NCBI GenBank assembly: GCA_039908105.1
Contig: JAMOBI010000002.1
Location: 1 to 64,000, forward strand
Origin: Magnetaquiglobus sp039908105
GTDB lineage: Bacteria > Pseudomonadota > Magnetococcia > Magnetococcales > Magnetaquicoccaceae
DNA length: 64,000 nucleotides
Direction: 5' to 3'
The notes under the pieces are model-generated. The model saw nothing but the letters and a program-made list of their open reading frames with translations. It did not search any database and was not told the origin of the DNA. Each line of letters starts with the position of its first letter. The first letter of the stretch is position 1. The position numbers were made by a program, and so were the translations under genes. Shown here one piece after another: positions 1 to 7,959 of this stretch.

Positions 1-11
1 GTTCTGCTTTT

Positions 12-359
12 TTAACCGGGCCACTCAGAATCCGTCTCCCTGTTGCTTGATATCTGTCCCTCCCTCTGTACCACCACCTTCTCCCGCTCAATGATCCTCC
101 TGAACGACTCACTGGTCGTCGCCCAGTCCACCACATCCACCCGGAAGGGAAGTGTGGAGATTGAGAAAGCGTCCCGCAGTTGACTGAGCCGATTGAATGC
201 CAACGGCTCTTTGTTCAGGATGCACAAATCCAGGTCCGAAGAGGGGTGCGCCATTCCACGCACCCGAGAACCAAAGGCCCAAACCTCCAGATGGGGAGCG
301 TATCGTTGCAGGATCTCCCGCACGATCCCAAGATGGCCGGCATGCAGATCAAGAGGCAC
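12..359 (-). CDS. MNT-type minimal nucleotidyltransferase (antitoxin-like, HI0073 family)
   Basis: A 115-residue minimal nucleotidyltransferase. The pol-beta motif GSRVRGMAHPSSDLDL near residues 30-45 supplies the GS turn and the first two metal-binding aspartates, and DVVDW near residue 75 can supply the third. There is no other domain. Its start lies 11 bases inside the end of the HEPN-like gene upstream, so the two are translationally coupled. In the known MNT/HEPN systems this protein is the antitoxin and nucleotidylates its HEPN partner; that role here is inferred from family and neighbourhood. It sits beside a broken restriction-modification gene, which fits a defence-island remnant. 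Confidence 0.85.
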   Translation of the reverse strand: MPLDLHAGHLGIVREILQRYAPHLEVWAFGSRVRGMAHPSSDLDLCILNKEPLAFNRLSQLRDAFSISTLPFRVDVVDWATTSESFRRIIEREKVVVQREGQISSNRETDSEWPG

Positions 360-789
360 CTTTCAACCTCACGACAAGTTCTCGCACATTTGGAAGAAAC
401 GCGGGAATCTGTTTGAAGACGTGGGACGCCAGATCACGGTCATAGATGTGCGATGTCTGATTGCGCGCCTCGTAATGTCCCAACCACGCCTCCGTGTTCG
501 TGATCAGCTCGTATTCCGCAGCAATGCGGAACAGATCCTGCTTGGTCCGCATCAAACCCGGACTGATGGCCAGAACATCCTTAAGGGTTCGTTGGAGCAA
601 CTTCCAGGAGAGGTCCATGGCGATCTCAAACCGTTGGATGACGCCATCGCGCATGGTCAGCACTGGATGCAGTGCATATTCCCGCAATCCTTCCTCCAGA
701 GCAGTCACCGCCAGTTCCAGAGCTTCCACACTCAGCCGGGACGCGCGCTTCTCGTCGGGTGTTCCAGACTGATTGTCCTGTTCCGTCAT
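349..789 (-). CDS. HEPN-like nucleotidyltransferase substrate-binding protein (HI0074 family toxin)
   Basis: An all-helical protein of about 146 residues, of the HI0074 family paired with MNT proteins. The RX4H motif of HEPN RNases is present as RNQTSH, in the phrase EARNQTSHIYD. An upstream in-frame ATG at 810 would add seven residues, but an AAGGA element sits at a good distance from the ATG at 789 (MTEQDNQ), so that start is preferred. It precedes and overlaps the MNT gene by 11 bases. In homologous pairs this is the RNase toxin. Whether it is an active toxin here is inference. Confidence 0.83.
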   Translation of the reverse strand: MTEQDNQSGTPDEKRASRLSVEALELAVTALEEGLREYALHPVLTMRDGVIQRFEIAMDLSWKLLQRTLKDVLAISPGLMRTKQDLFRIAAEYELITNTEAWLGHYEARNQTSHIYDRDLASHVFKQIPAFLPNVRELVVRLKGAS

Positions 790-794
790 TTCAA

Positions 795-1019
795 TCATCC
801 TTTGCCACATGATTCTGGCCAGACAGCAACAATGCCGTCACGCTCTTCTCGTTTCCATCCTTCGCTTCCTCGTGCGCACCGCAATACCAACGGGTGTCGG
901 CCTCTGGAACCATGCGTAACAATCAGCCCCAGCACCAGATGCTTGTATTCCGCTGCATCCATGTTGGCCCGGAGCTTGTCCGCTGCCGCCCACAGGGTTT
1001 TTTGAATATCTTCAAGCAT
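795..1019 (-). pseudogene. Remnant of a type I restriction methyltransferase HsdM N-terminus
   Basis: The first 33 or so codons read MLEDIQKTLWAAADKLRANM and on to LGLI, the standard opening of HsdM/N6-adenine methylase subunits. HsdM is normally about 500 residues. Here the similarity stops abruptly after LGLI, where FLKYISD would be expected, and the frame continues for about 40 unrelated residues to a stop. Another minus-strand frame over the junction reads MVPEADTRWYCGAHEEAK, also protein-like but not recognised, so a deletion joining two fragments is likely. No SAM-binding or NPPY motif remains. It cannot encode a working methylase. Confidence 0.7.
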
Positions 1020-1120
1020 TTGAATTGAAAGCCATTCTTTGGGGTGTAGCCCGGATTTGAGCCTGTGAGTCAGTCTATCAGAGACACTCTTGCCAGTCTA
1101 CGAGCAGCGGGAAGAAGAAC

Positions 1121-1171
1121 CAAGGAGGTAAACGAATGGAATCAATGATTGATATGCCGCATCCAGCTTGA
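1121..1171 (+). other. Strong Shine-Dalgarno followed by an 11-codon reading frame
   Basis: The sequence AAGGAGGT at about 1122-1129 is followed, 6 bases on, by ATG at 1136 and an 11-residue frame (MESMIDMPHPA) ending in TGA at 1169-1171. The ribosome site is among the strongest in the window, yet the frame is tiny and runs convergently towards the end of hypF. It may be a leader peptide or the surviving start of a deleted gene. The rest of 1020-1221 shows nothing I can name. Confidence 0.35.
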
Positions 1172-1221
1172 AAAGCATCCTTTTCTCGCAAGGTCGTGTG
1201 CAGGTTGCGGGCGTCGGTTGA

Positions 1222-3585
1222 TCATCCTCTGCCCGCAGCCAACGCCTGACCGAGGGAAATGCCGTTGTCGTTCGGCGGGATGCGGGCGTGCAGGCAGGGG
1301 GTCAGACCGGCTTGAAGCAACCGTGGCAAGAGCCATTCATTCAGCAACCGGTTCATGAACACCCCGCCGCTCAAATAAATTTTTTCCTCCCCGGTCTGTT
1401 CGGCACCATAAAGCGCCATTTGAACGGCCGCCTCGGCCACGGCGTGATGCAGCCCGCAGGCGAGCCGGGCCGGGGGAGTACCCTTGGCAAGCGAGTCGAT
1501 TCCCCAGGCAAAGGCATCCCGCCAGTCGATCATCAACACCCCTGCCTCATTCATCGAGCTGTTGAACGGTGCGCGGATCGACTCGCCGTGCCATTGGCGG
1601 GCCAGGGATTCGAGTCGTACGGCGGCCTGACCCTCGTAGGAGATCTTCCCAGGTGCCACGCCGAGCAACACGGCAAAGGCATCGAACAGCCGTCCGGCAG
1701 CATGCGTCAGCGGGGCGTTGAGTCCGCGCCGCGCCTGTTCGGCCCAGATGGCCGCCTCCTCGGGACGGATGTCGAGGGTTGTGAGATGTTCGGGAGTGAG
1801 TTCCAGTTGACTGGCGGCCAGTCGTCCGATCAGCTGCCGGGCCGGTTGCTGCACCGCCTGATCCCCGCCGGGCAGGGGGACAGGGGAGAAACTCCCCAGC
1901 CTGCGAAACGATCCGGGTGTCACCTGCAGCAACTCCGCGCCCCAGGCCAGGCCGTCCGTGCCGAGTCCCATGCCATCGAACACCAGCGCCAGCCCCGCTT
2001 CGACCCCGTGTTCGGCCATGCAGGCGAGCGCGTGGGCGTGGTGGTGCTGCACCCGGACGATCGGGATGGTGAACTCATCAGCCAGACGTTCCCCCAGCCG
2101 GCTTGCCTGCATCTCCGGGTGGTAATCGATGGCGATCACTTCGGGCTGACGACCCCAGAGTTTGAGCAGGGAACGGAGTGTTTTTTCCAGTTCATCGACG
2201 CTTCTGGCCGCGCGCAGATCGCCGATGTGCGGCGAGAGCAGAATGGACTCCTCGAATCCCAAGGCAAAGGTGTTTTTCAGATCCGCGCCCAGGGCCAGGA
2301 CGTTGTGCGGCAGAGGTTTTGACAGCTTGATCGCCTCCGGGACCAGACCGCGTGCCCGGCGCCAGAACTGAGCCTGTCCATCGGCGCGCAGAGTGGCCAC
2401 CGAGTCATCGTTGCGGCGGATGATCGGGCGATCGTGGCACAAGAAGAGATCCGCGACCTGCCCCAAACGGTCGATGGCCTCCGTATTGTCGATGCAGAGC
2501 GGCTCACCCGATGGATTGCCGCTGGTGGCCACCAGCAGCGGGAATGGCACGGTCGGATCTTCTGCCAGTGGGTGCAACAGCAGGTGGTGCAAAGGGGTGG
2601 TGGGCAGCATCACGCCGAGGGTGGGGCTGTCCGGGGAGAGGCGATCCAAATTGAAGTCGGTTCGGTCGTTTTGAATCTCCAACAAAACGATCGGTTGACT
2701 CGGATGAGACAACAGCTCGGCCTGCTCCGTGCTGACATGACAGAGCGCACGCACGGCATCCAGGGAGGCGGCCATCACGGCCAACGGTTTGTCGGGCCGG
2801 TTCTTCCGGGCGCGCAGCGTGTCGATGGCAGAGCGGTTTCGGGGGTCGACCATCAACTGGAAGCCACCCAAACCGCGCACCGCCAGAATCTTGCCCTTGG
2901 CCAGGGCGGCGCGTGCGGCGCGCAGCGGATCCCCGGCAACCGGGTCTCCGGATGCATCGATCAGGAACAGTCGCGGACCACAAGTCGGACAGGCGGTGCT
3001 CTCAGCATGAAAGCGGCGGTCGAGCGGATCGTCGTATTCGGCCTGGCAGGCCGGGCAGAGCGGAAAGCGGTCAAGCGAGGTGTGCGCCCGATCGTAGGGG
3101 AGCTGTTCGAGTACGGTATAACGCGGGCCGCAGGCGGTGCAGCTGGTGAAGGGGTAACCGTAACGCCGGTTGCCGGGATCCATGATTTCGGTGCGGCACT
3201 CCGGGCAGAGCGCCAGATCCGGCGGGATCGAGATGCGCGGTTGATCCGAGGCGCGGCTGGGGCGGATGTGGAACGGTTGGTTTGGCGTCGCAGGATCCGT
3301 TGGCCTGGAGGCGATACGCTCGATCCCCTCGATGCGTGCCAGCGGTGGCAGGCGGGCGGGCAGGGAGTCGATGAACCGTTGGAGCCGGGATTCCGGGCCG
3401 ATCAGTACCAGCTCCACCCCACCGGAACGGTTCTCCACCCAGCCGTGCAGGCCGTCTGAAGTTGCTAGCCGATGCACGGCGGGCCGGAAACCGACCCCCT
3501 GCACCACACCGGTGATCGCCAGGGTCCACTGGACAGCTGCTGTCGGATCTGGGGGGTCAACAGAATGGATTGGACAGCCTGGCAT
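1222..3585 (-). CDS. hypF: Carbamoyltransferase HypF, [NiFe]-hydrogenase maturation
   Basis: HypF uses carbamoyl phosphate and ATP to make the thiocarbamate on HypE that becomes the active-site CN ligands. At 787 residues it is full length. In order: an acylphosphatase domain (GVVQGVGFRP, residues ~27-36); paired zinc fingers (CPEC...CTACG and CPAC...CPTCG, ~125-205); a YrdC-like nucleotide domain; and a Kae1/TobZ-like domain with VQHHHAHALACMAEHG and LSGGVFMNRLL. It is the last gene of the minus-strand hyp cluster but is separated from hypB by a palindromic repeat whose core resembles a terminator, so co-transcription is uncertain. The ribosome site before the ATG is weak. Confidence 0.97.
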   Translation of the reverse strand: MPGCPIHSVDPPDPTAAVQWTLAITGVVQGVGFRPAVHRLATSDGLHGWVENRSGGVELVLIGPESRLQRFIDSLPARLPPLARIEGIERIASRPTDPATPNQPFHIRPSRASDQPRISIPPDLALCPECRTEIMDPGNRRYGYPFTSCTACGPRYTVLEQLPYDRAHTSLDRFPLCPACQAEYDDPLDRRFHAESTACPTCGPRLFLIDASGDPVAGDPLRAARAALAKGKILAVRGLGGFQLMVDPRNRSAIDTLRARKNRPDKPLAVMAASLDAVRALCHVSTEQAELLSHPSQPIVLLEIQNDRTDFNLDRLSPDSPTLGVMLPTTPLHHLLLHPLAEDPTVPFPLLVATSGNPSGEPLCIDNTEAIDRLGQVADLFLCHDRPIIRRNDDSVATLRADGQAQFWRRARGLVPEAIKLSKPLPHNVLALGADLKNTFALGFEESILLSPHIGDLRAARSVDELEKTLRSLLKLWGRQPEVIAIDYHPEMQASRLGERLADEFTIPIVRVQHHHAHALACMAEHGVEAGLALVFDGMGLGTDGLAWGAELLQVTPGSFRRLGSFSPVPLPGGDQAVQQPARQLIGRLAASQLELTPEHLTTLDIRPEEAAIWAEQARRGLNAPLTHAAGRLFDAFAVLLGVAPGKISYEGQAAVRLESLARQWHGESIRAPFNSSMNEAGVLMIDWRDAFAWGIDSLAKGTPPARLACGLHHAVAEAAVQMALYGAEQTGEEKIYLSGGVFMNRLLNEWLLPRLLQAGLTPCLHARIPPNDNGISLGQALAAGRG

Positions 3586-3589
3586 GATG

Positions 3590-3762
3590 CGCTTTTACTG
3601 GTGAAAAAAAAGAGAGGGTCTGGGAGATTCCTCTCCCAGGGTTTTGATTTTGCCTTTGACTTTAGCGCGCTCTTCAAAAGAAGCATTTTTCGCGTTTTTT
3701 GCGAAAAATGCGCCGCGCGCGGCCTTGCGAAAAACTACGCATCCCAAAATGGGTGCGGTTTA
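3590..3762 (+). repeat. Palindromic intergenic repeat, copy 1 (long form, left end truncated)
   Basis: Forward-oriented copy of the dispersed family described in the findings. It has the A-tract, the GAGAGGGTCTGGGAG / CTCCCAG hairpin, a middle module (GCGCGCTCTTCAAAAGAAGC, TTTTTCGCG / GCGAAAAATGC, GCCGCGCGCGGCC) and a right end of ACTACGCATCCC...GGGTGCGGTTTA. The left AACCGCACCC end is missing, and hypF's start codon lies at the break. It fills the hypB-hypF gap. Confidence 0.85.
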
Positions 3763-3765
3763 AGT

Positions 3766-4581
3766 TCATCCAACCTGTCGGATCGCCTGTTCGAGATGGC
3801 GGATCCAGGCATCCATGCCATCCCCGGTCAAGGCGCTCATCTCGATGATCGAGGCCGCCGGATTGACCCGTCGCAAAGCCTCCATGCAGCGGTCGCGCTG
3901 AAAGGTTAAATGGGGTATCAGGTCGGTTTTGGTCACCAGGACCAGCGATGCCTTGCGGAACGGAATGGGATATTTCAACGGTTTGTCCTCGCCCTCCGGG
4001 GTGGAGAGCAGCACCACCCGTTCGGCCTCGCCCAGATCAAAGGCCGCCGGACAGACCAGATTGCCGACATTTTCAATGAACAGCAGGCGGGTCTCCTCGT
4101 TGATCACGCCCGGCAGCACCTGGCTGACCCGTTCGGCATCCAGATGGCAAGCATTGACGGTTTCGATCTGTTTGACCCGTGCCCCGAAGCCCTGCAACCG
4201 TTGGGCATCCAGATCGGTCTGCAGATCGCCGACGATCACCGCAGTGGCGATGCGGCCCTGCAATCGTTGCAACGTCTTTTCCAACAGCAGCGTTTTGCCG
4301 GAGCCGGGCGAGGAGATCAGATTGATGGCGTAAACGTGTTGCCTTTTCAGCCAGAGGCGATTGGCTTCGGCCAACGCGTGATTGAAGGCCAGAAGATCGT
4401 TCTCCACCCGCACGGTGCGCACGGGCGGCGGATGAAAGTGGGTGTGGCCGTCGTGGGAGTGCTCGCCGTGAAAATGGCCGTCGTGATCGTGATCCGCGTG
4501 ATCGTGGGGGTGATCGTGGAGATGCTCGTGATCCGGGTGAAAGTGGTTCAACGCCTCGCCGCAACCGCAGGTTTCACACAT
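3766..4581 (-). CDS. hypB: Hydrogenase nickel incorporation GTPase HypB
   Basis: HypB is the G3E-family GTPase that, with HypA, delivers nickel to the hydrogenase large-subunit precursor. It carries the N-terminal CETCGCG metal site and a His/Asp-rich tract over residues ~13-50 that probably stores or buffers nickel. Next come the P-loop SSPGSGKT (~91-98), the switch phrase ENVGNLVCPAAFDLGE, and the guanine-specificity NKXD equivalent as TKTD. At 271 residues it is typical of histidine-rich HypB. Its ATG shares one base with the hypA stop (TGATG), so the two are coupled. Confidence 0.97.
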   Translation of the reverse strand: MCETCGCGEALNHFHPDHEHLHDHPHDHADHDHDGHFHGEHSHDGHTHFHPPPVRTVRVENDLLAFNHALAEANRLWLKRQHVYAINLISSPGSGKTLLLEKTLQRLQGRIATAVIVGDLQTDLDAQRLQGFGARVKQIETVNACHLDAERVSQVLPGVINEETRLLFIENVGNLVCPAAFDLGEAERVVLLSTPEGEDKPLKYPIPFRKASLVLVTKTDLIPHLTFQRDRCMEALRRVNPAASIIEMSALTGDGMDAWIRHLEQAIRQVG

Positions 4582-4928
4582 CAGCTCATCTCCACGGATT
4601 CAAGGATCAAATCGTCGCTGCCGGTCAGGTGGTGATCCGGCGCACCACAGTGCGGACAGAGTTGATCCGGTTGGTTGTTGTCAAGGGTGAAGAGCTGTTG
4701 ACACGCCAGACACAACCAGCGCAACGGCTCGGAATCGATGATCAGTTGTGCCCCTTCGGCCATGCTCTCCCGGGCGGCCATGGGGAAACAGAACGACAAC
4801 GCCTCGGCATCCACCCCGCTCAAGGCGCCCACACGCAGCCGTATGGAGACAATGCGGGTGGCAGACTCCTTCTCGGCGATACGGCGCACCTGTTCCACCA
4901 GGGCAAGGGCAATGGAGAGTTCGTGCAT
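4581..4928 (-). CDS. hypA: Hydrogenase nickel-insertion metallochaperone HypA
   Basis: A 115-residue HypA. It begins MHELSIA, so the N-terminal amine and His2 can form the nickel site, and it has the structural zinc site C-x2-C...C-x2-C (CLAC, CPHC). The reading frame stays open 20 codons upstream, but that stretch runs towards the repeat and MHELS is the invariant family start, so 4928 is chosen. It is coupled to hypB and separated from hypE by repeat copy 2. Confidence 0.96.
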   Translation of the reverse strand: MHELSIALALVEQVRRIAEKESATRIVSIRLRVGALSGVDAEALSFCFPMAARESMAEGAQLIIDSEPLRWLCLACQQLFTLDNNQPDQLCPHCGAPDHHLTGSDDLILESVEMS

Positions 4929-4951
4929 GGGGTCAAACCTGATGTGCGTTA

Positions 4952-5121
4952 TTTTCCGCGAAGGCGGCGCGCGGCGCATTTTTCGCAAAAAACGCTTCTT
5001 TTGAAGAGTCGCGCTAAGGTCAAAGGCAAAATCAAAAGCAAAACCCTGGGAGAGGAATCTCCCGGACCCTCTCTTTTTTTTTTACCAGAAAAATCATACA
5101 TTCCGGCTAAGGTGCGGTTTG
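4952..5121 (-). repeat. Palindromic intergenic repeat, copy 2 (long form, reverse)
   Basis: Reverse-oriented copy with the same modules as copy 1: GGCGCGCGGCGC, TTTTTCGCAAAAAA, CTTCTTTTGAAGAG, the CTGGGAG / CTCCCGG...CCCTCTC hairpin, a T-tract, and the end ACATTCCGGCTAAGGTGCGG. It occupies the hypA-hypE gap almost completely and ends 3 bases from the hypE stop codon. Confidence 0.85.
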
Positions 5122-5124
5122 GCT

Positions 5125-6129
5125 TCAACAGATCCTTGGCAACAGCTCACCGTGCGGCATATCCAGCAGGGTCACGCCACCAATCAAGGTGCGCAGCGTC
5201 ACCCGGCCAACCGGCCCGGTGGCACTCCCGATGCGGCAGGCCCCATACCCCTCCGGCAGGGCGCGCCAAGCGTTTAAAACCGCCTCGGCGATCTCATCGG
5301 CCACCACCGCCATGATGCGCCCCTCGCACGGCGAGTGCAACAGCGAAATGCCCAACAACTCGGCGATCACCTGGGCGCTTTTGGCAAACGGCAGCGCGCG
5401 CTCCTCCAGTTGAAAGCCGCTCGCAAGCGCGCATTCGTGCAATGAAGCGGCAATCCCGCCGCGCGTCGGATCGCGCATCAACCGGACCCGATCGGCCCAC
5501 GGGGTCAGGGCTGCCACCAGGCGGTGTACCGGTCCGGTGTCGCTGACCAGCGGGCTCTCCACAAAGAGCTGTTCGCGTGCCGCCAACACCGCCATGCCGT
5601 GATCGCCCAACGTGCCGCTGACCAGCACCGCATCCCCCGGACGGATCGAGGCGGCTGAAAGCGCGAACTCCGGCAATCCGACCCCGATGCCGGCCATGTT
5701 GAGATAGATCCCGTCGCACTGGCCGCGTCGTACCACTTTCGTATCCCCGGTCACGATCGATACGCCGCATGCCTGCGCCGCAGCGCGTATGGCATCGAGC
5801 ACGCGACGCAGCGTGGACCAGAGTAGCCCCTCCTCCAGGATCATGCCGAGGCTTAAGTATTTGGGTTGACCGCCGGAGACCGAAAGATCGTTGACGGTGC
5901 CATGCACCGCCAGATCGCCGATGCAGCCGCCCGGAAAGAAGAGCGGCTGTACCACGAAGCTGTCGGTGGTAAAGCGGATCGAATCGGAGTCCAGCATCAA
6001 CGAGGCGGCATCCGGCAGACCTTGCAGGGCCTCGCAGCCAAAGCGCGTCACAATCTCTCGGTCGATCAACTCGCGGGAGAGGCGACCCCCGCCACCGTGC
6101 GCCAGCAATACGCGCCGTTCGTCATCCAT
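5125..6129 (-). CDS. hypE: Carbamoyl-dehydratase HypE, [NiFe]-hydrogenase maturation
   Basis: HypE dehydrates the thiocarbamate on its C-terminal cysteine to thiocyanate for the Fe(CN)2CO centre. The protein ends PRIC, the invariant reactive Cys. The PurM-like ATP site is seen as AHGGGGRLS at the start and in GDTKVVRRG, with RDPTRGG further on. The frame is open far into hypD, but ATG 6129 (MDDERR) has an AAGGG element 9 bases upstream and yields the usual length of 334 residues. An ATG at 6138 lies too close to that element. It overlaps the hypD stop by 8 bases. Confidence 0.96.
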   Translation of the reverse strand: MDDERRVLLAHGGGGRLSRELIDREIVTRFGCEALQGLPDAASLMLDSDSIRFTTDSFVVQPLFFPGGCIGDLAVHGTVNDLSVSGGQPKYLSLGMILEEGLLWSTLRRVLDAIRAAAQACGVSIVTGDTKVVRRGQCDGIYLNMAGIGVGLPEFALSAASIRPGDAVLVSGTLGDHGMAVLAAREQLFVESPLVSDTGPVHRLVAALTPWADRVRLMRDPTRGGIAASLHECALASGFQLEERALPFAKSAQVIAELLGISLLHSPCEGRIMAVVADEIAEAVLNAWRALPEGYGACRIGSATGPVGRVTLRTLIGGVTLLDMPHGELLPRIC

Positions 6130-7303
6130 GCGTGTCATCCCTTGAGCGTGCGGGGGGTTCGATCGGTTCGGGTTGTTGGATTCGTCCGGCTTGTTGGTCG
6201 GATGCGGCTTGTTCATAATGAAAATAGGCTGCGCAGGTTCCCTCGGAGCTGACCATGCAGGGGCCGATCGGATGATCCGGATGACAGCCGTGTCGGAACA
6301 GCCGACACTCGGGCGGGGTGATCTTGCCCTTGAGCACCTCCCCGCATTGACAATCGGGGTGGATTTTGCCCGACTGCACGGTGAGACTGAAACGCACTTC
6401 GGCATCGAACGCCCGATATTCAGGTCGCAACGCCAGGCCGCTTTGCGGAATGATCCCGATGCCGCGCCAATCGACATCCGCTGGTTGCAGATAGTGGGCC
6501 ATCAGGCTCTGGATCTTGCGGTTGCCCTCTGGACGCACCACCCGCTGGTACTGGTTGTCGACAAGCGCCACTCGATTTTTGAGTTGCGTTAAGATTCCGT
6601 CGATGGCCAACAGGATATCCAGCGGCTCGAATCCGGCCACCACGCAGGGGATGTGGTGCGCCTCGGCGACAAACCGGTAGGCCTCGGCACCGATGATGGC
6701 ACTGACATGTCCGGGGCACAAAAAGGCATCGATGGCAATCTCCGGATCCGCGATCAGGGCGGTCAAGGCGGGCGGCACGCATTTGAAAGCGGTAAGCAGG
6801 GAGAGATTGTCGATCCCGGCTTGCACCGCCTGATCGAGCATGGCCACGATCGGTGCGGCGGTGGTCTCAAAGCCGATGGCCAGGAACAGCACTTGGCGCT
6901 CCGGAGAGCTCTTGGCCAGCTGCAACGCCTCCATGGGCGAATAGCAGACCAGGATCTTCGCCCCACGGGCCCGCGCCTCGGCCAGGTTGAGACGCGAGCC
7001 GGGCACGCGCAGCAGATCGCCGAAGGTGACGATCGTCACATCCCGTTCAGCCAGGGTCAGGGCAACATCGATGTAACCGGGTCCGGTGACGCAGACCGGA
7101 CACCCTGGGCCACTGGTCAGAATGACGTTTTCCGGCAGCAGGTGGCGCAGACCCGACCGGGCGATGGCCATGGTGTGGGTGCCGCACACCTCCATGATGC
7201 GCACCGTGCGACCGGCCTCGGCCATGAGGGCACCGCTCGCGCGGATCGAGGCACTTAAACGACGCGCGGCAGCGGCCAGGGTCGGATCTTGAAACGCATT
7301 CAT
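6122..7303 (-). CDS. hypD: Hydrogenase maturation scaffold HypD
   Basis: HypD is the Fe-S scaffold on which, together with HypC, the Fe(CN)2CO group is assembled. It shows the family signatures MEVCGTHTMAIARSG (~37-51) and SGPGCPVCVT. GFETTAAP and the C-terminal cysteines CQCGEVLKG...C...C serve the [4Fe-4S] cluster. The 393 residues include a short proline/glutamine-rich tail after the last family motif. It overlaps hypC by 4 bases (ATGA) and hypE by 8, so hypCDE is one translational unit. Confidence 0.97.
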   Translation of the reverse strand: MNAFQDPTLAAAARRLSASIRASGALMAEAGRTVRIMEVCGTHTMAIARSGLRHLLPENVILTSGPGCPVCVTGPGYIDVALTLAERDVTIVTFGDLLRVPGSRLNLAEARARGAKILVCYSPMEALQLAKSSPERQVLFLAIGFETTAAPIVAMLDQAVQAGIDNLSLLTAFKCVPPALTALIADPEIAIDAFLCPGHVSAIIGAEAYRFVAEAHHIPCVVAGFEPLDILLAIDGILTQLKNRVALVDNQYQRVVRPEGNRKIQSLMAHYLQPADVDWRGIGIIPQSGLALRPEYRAFDAEVRFSLTVQSGKIHPDCQCGEVLKGKITPPECRLFRHGCHPDHPIGPCMVSSEGTCAAYFHYEQAASDQQAGRIQQPEPIEPPARSRDDTHG

Positions 7304-7566
7304 GCCGGGGGGGGCTCCTGACCGGCTGATTGCCCCTGTTCAGCCTCCCACAGTTGGGCCATTTCGCGAAACAGGGCGATCCGCTCCAGGGCGTCCGACT
7401 CCTTTAAGATCTCGATGGCAAATCCCGCATGCACGATCACATAATCGCCCACCTGCGGATCATCGAGCAGTGTCAGTCCGACCAGACGTTGAACACCGTC
7501 GATTTCGACGATGCCAAAGCCATCCGCCTGGATGGTGCGTACCTGCATGGGAATGGCCAGACACAT
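7300..7566 (-). CDS. hypC: Hydrogenase maturation chaperone HypC
   Basis: An 88-residue OB-fold chaperone with the invariant MCLAIP start. After Met removal its Cys2 binds the iron centre and the large-subunit precursor. The motif GDYVIVHAGFAIEIL is standard. It is the first gene of the minus-strand hypCDE unit. The C-terminal 15 residues, rich in Gln and Pro, go beyond the core. Confidence 0.96.
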   Translation of the reverse strand: MCLAIPMQVRTIQADGFGIVEIDGVQRLVGLTLLDDPQVGDYVIVHAGFAIEILKESDALERIALFREMAQLWEAEQGQSAGQEPPPA

Positions 7567-7614
7567 GGTGAGAACCGATCCTTCAAGCTGTAAACGGAAA
7601 CTTGCATGATCCTA

Positions 7615-7771
7615 AGATCCGGCAGTTGCGGGTGATTGCATGTGCTAACATATTGGTTCATATGGTGAATTGCAAGAAACCGAGGTTGCCTTATTGGCAA
7701 TGAGGCTTTCTTCCGATTTGCCAGATGGATCAAGAGGTTGTCACAGGTAAACGCCCGCAACTGCCGGATCT
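7615..7771. repeat. Pair of perfect 18-bp inverted repeats bounding a 157-bp segment
   Basis: AGATCCGGCAGTTGCGGG at 7615-7632 is repeated as its exact reverse complement at 7754-7771. The 121 bp between hold no credible gene. The layout is that of a MITE or a solo pair of transposon ends, but I could not identify target duplications, so the identity is open. It lies in the divergent hypC / beta-lactamase spacer. Confidence 0.6.
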
Positions 7772-7773
7772 GG

Positions 7774-7835
7774 GATGATGGGGGGAGAACCCATTCACCC
7801 CCCACCCGTGGAACTTGAAAAGCAGAGTTCCATGG
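7774..7835 (+). repeat. Second dispersed repeat family, copy A
   Basis: Begins GATGATGGGGGGAGAACCC, then TTCACCCCCCACC and a hairpin GTGGAACT...AGTTCCATGG. The same order of motifs occurs at 55571-55645, and its first half at 16883-16916. It directly abuts the 18-bp inverted repeat. The remaining spacer to 7959 shows only the ribosome site of the next gene (ACAGGAGAA). Confidence 0.6.
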
Positions 7836-7959
7836 AAAATTATGGATGGTTTGGATGAGGTGGTGATGCAACTTTCGGGAAAATAAGCTATTCTCTCGCA
7901 TTGGTCAATCCCGTCAGATCCACCTTGGTCGCATTCTGATCAACAGGAGAATCCCTGCT

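Noticed and set aside
193..1005. Long plus-strand open frame over the MNT/HEPN region
   Set aside because: It is antisense to recognisable MNT, HEPN and HsdM sequence and has no motif or ribosome site.
2434..3459. 341-codon plus-strand frame inside hypF
   Set aside because: Shadow of a high-GC gene; hypF motifs on the other strand are unambiguous.
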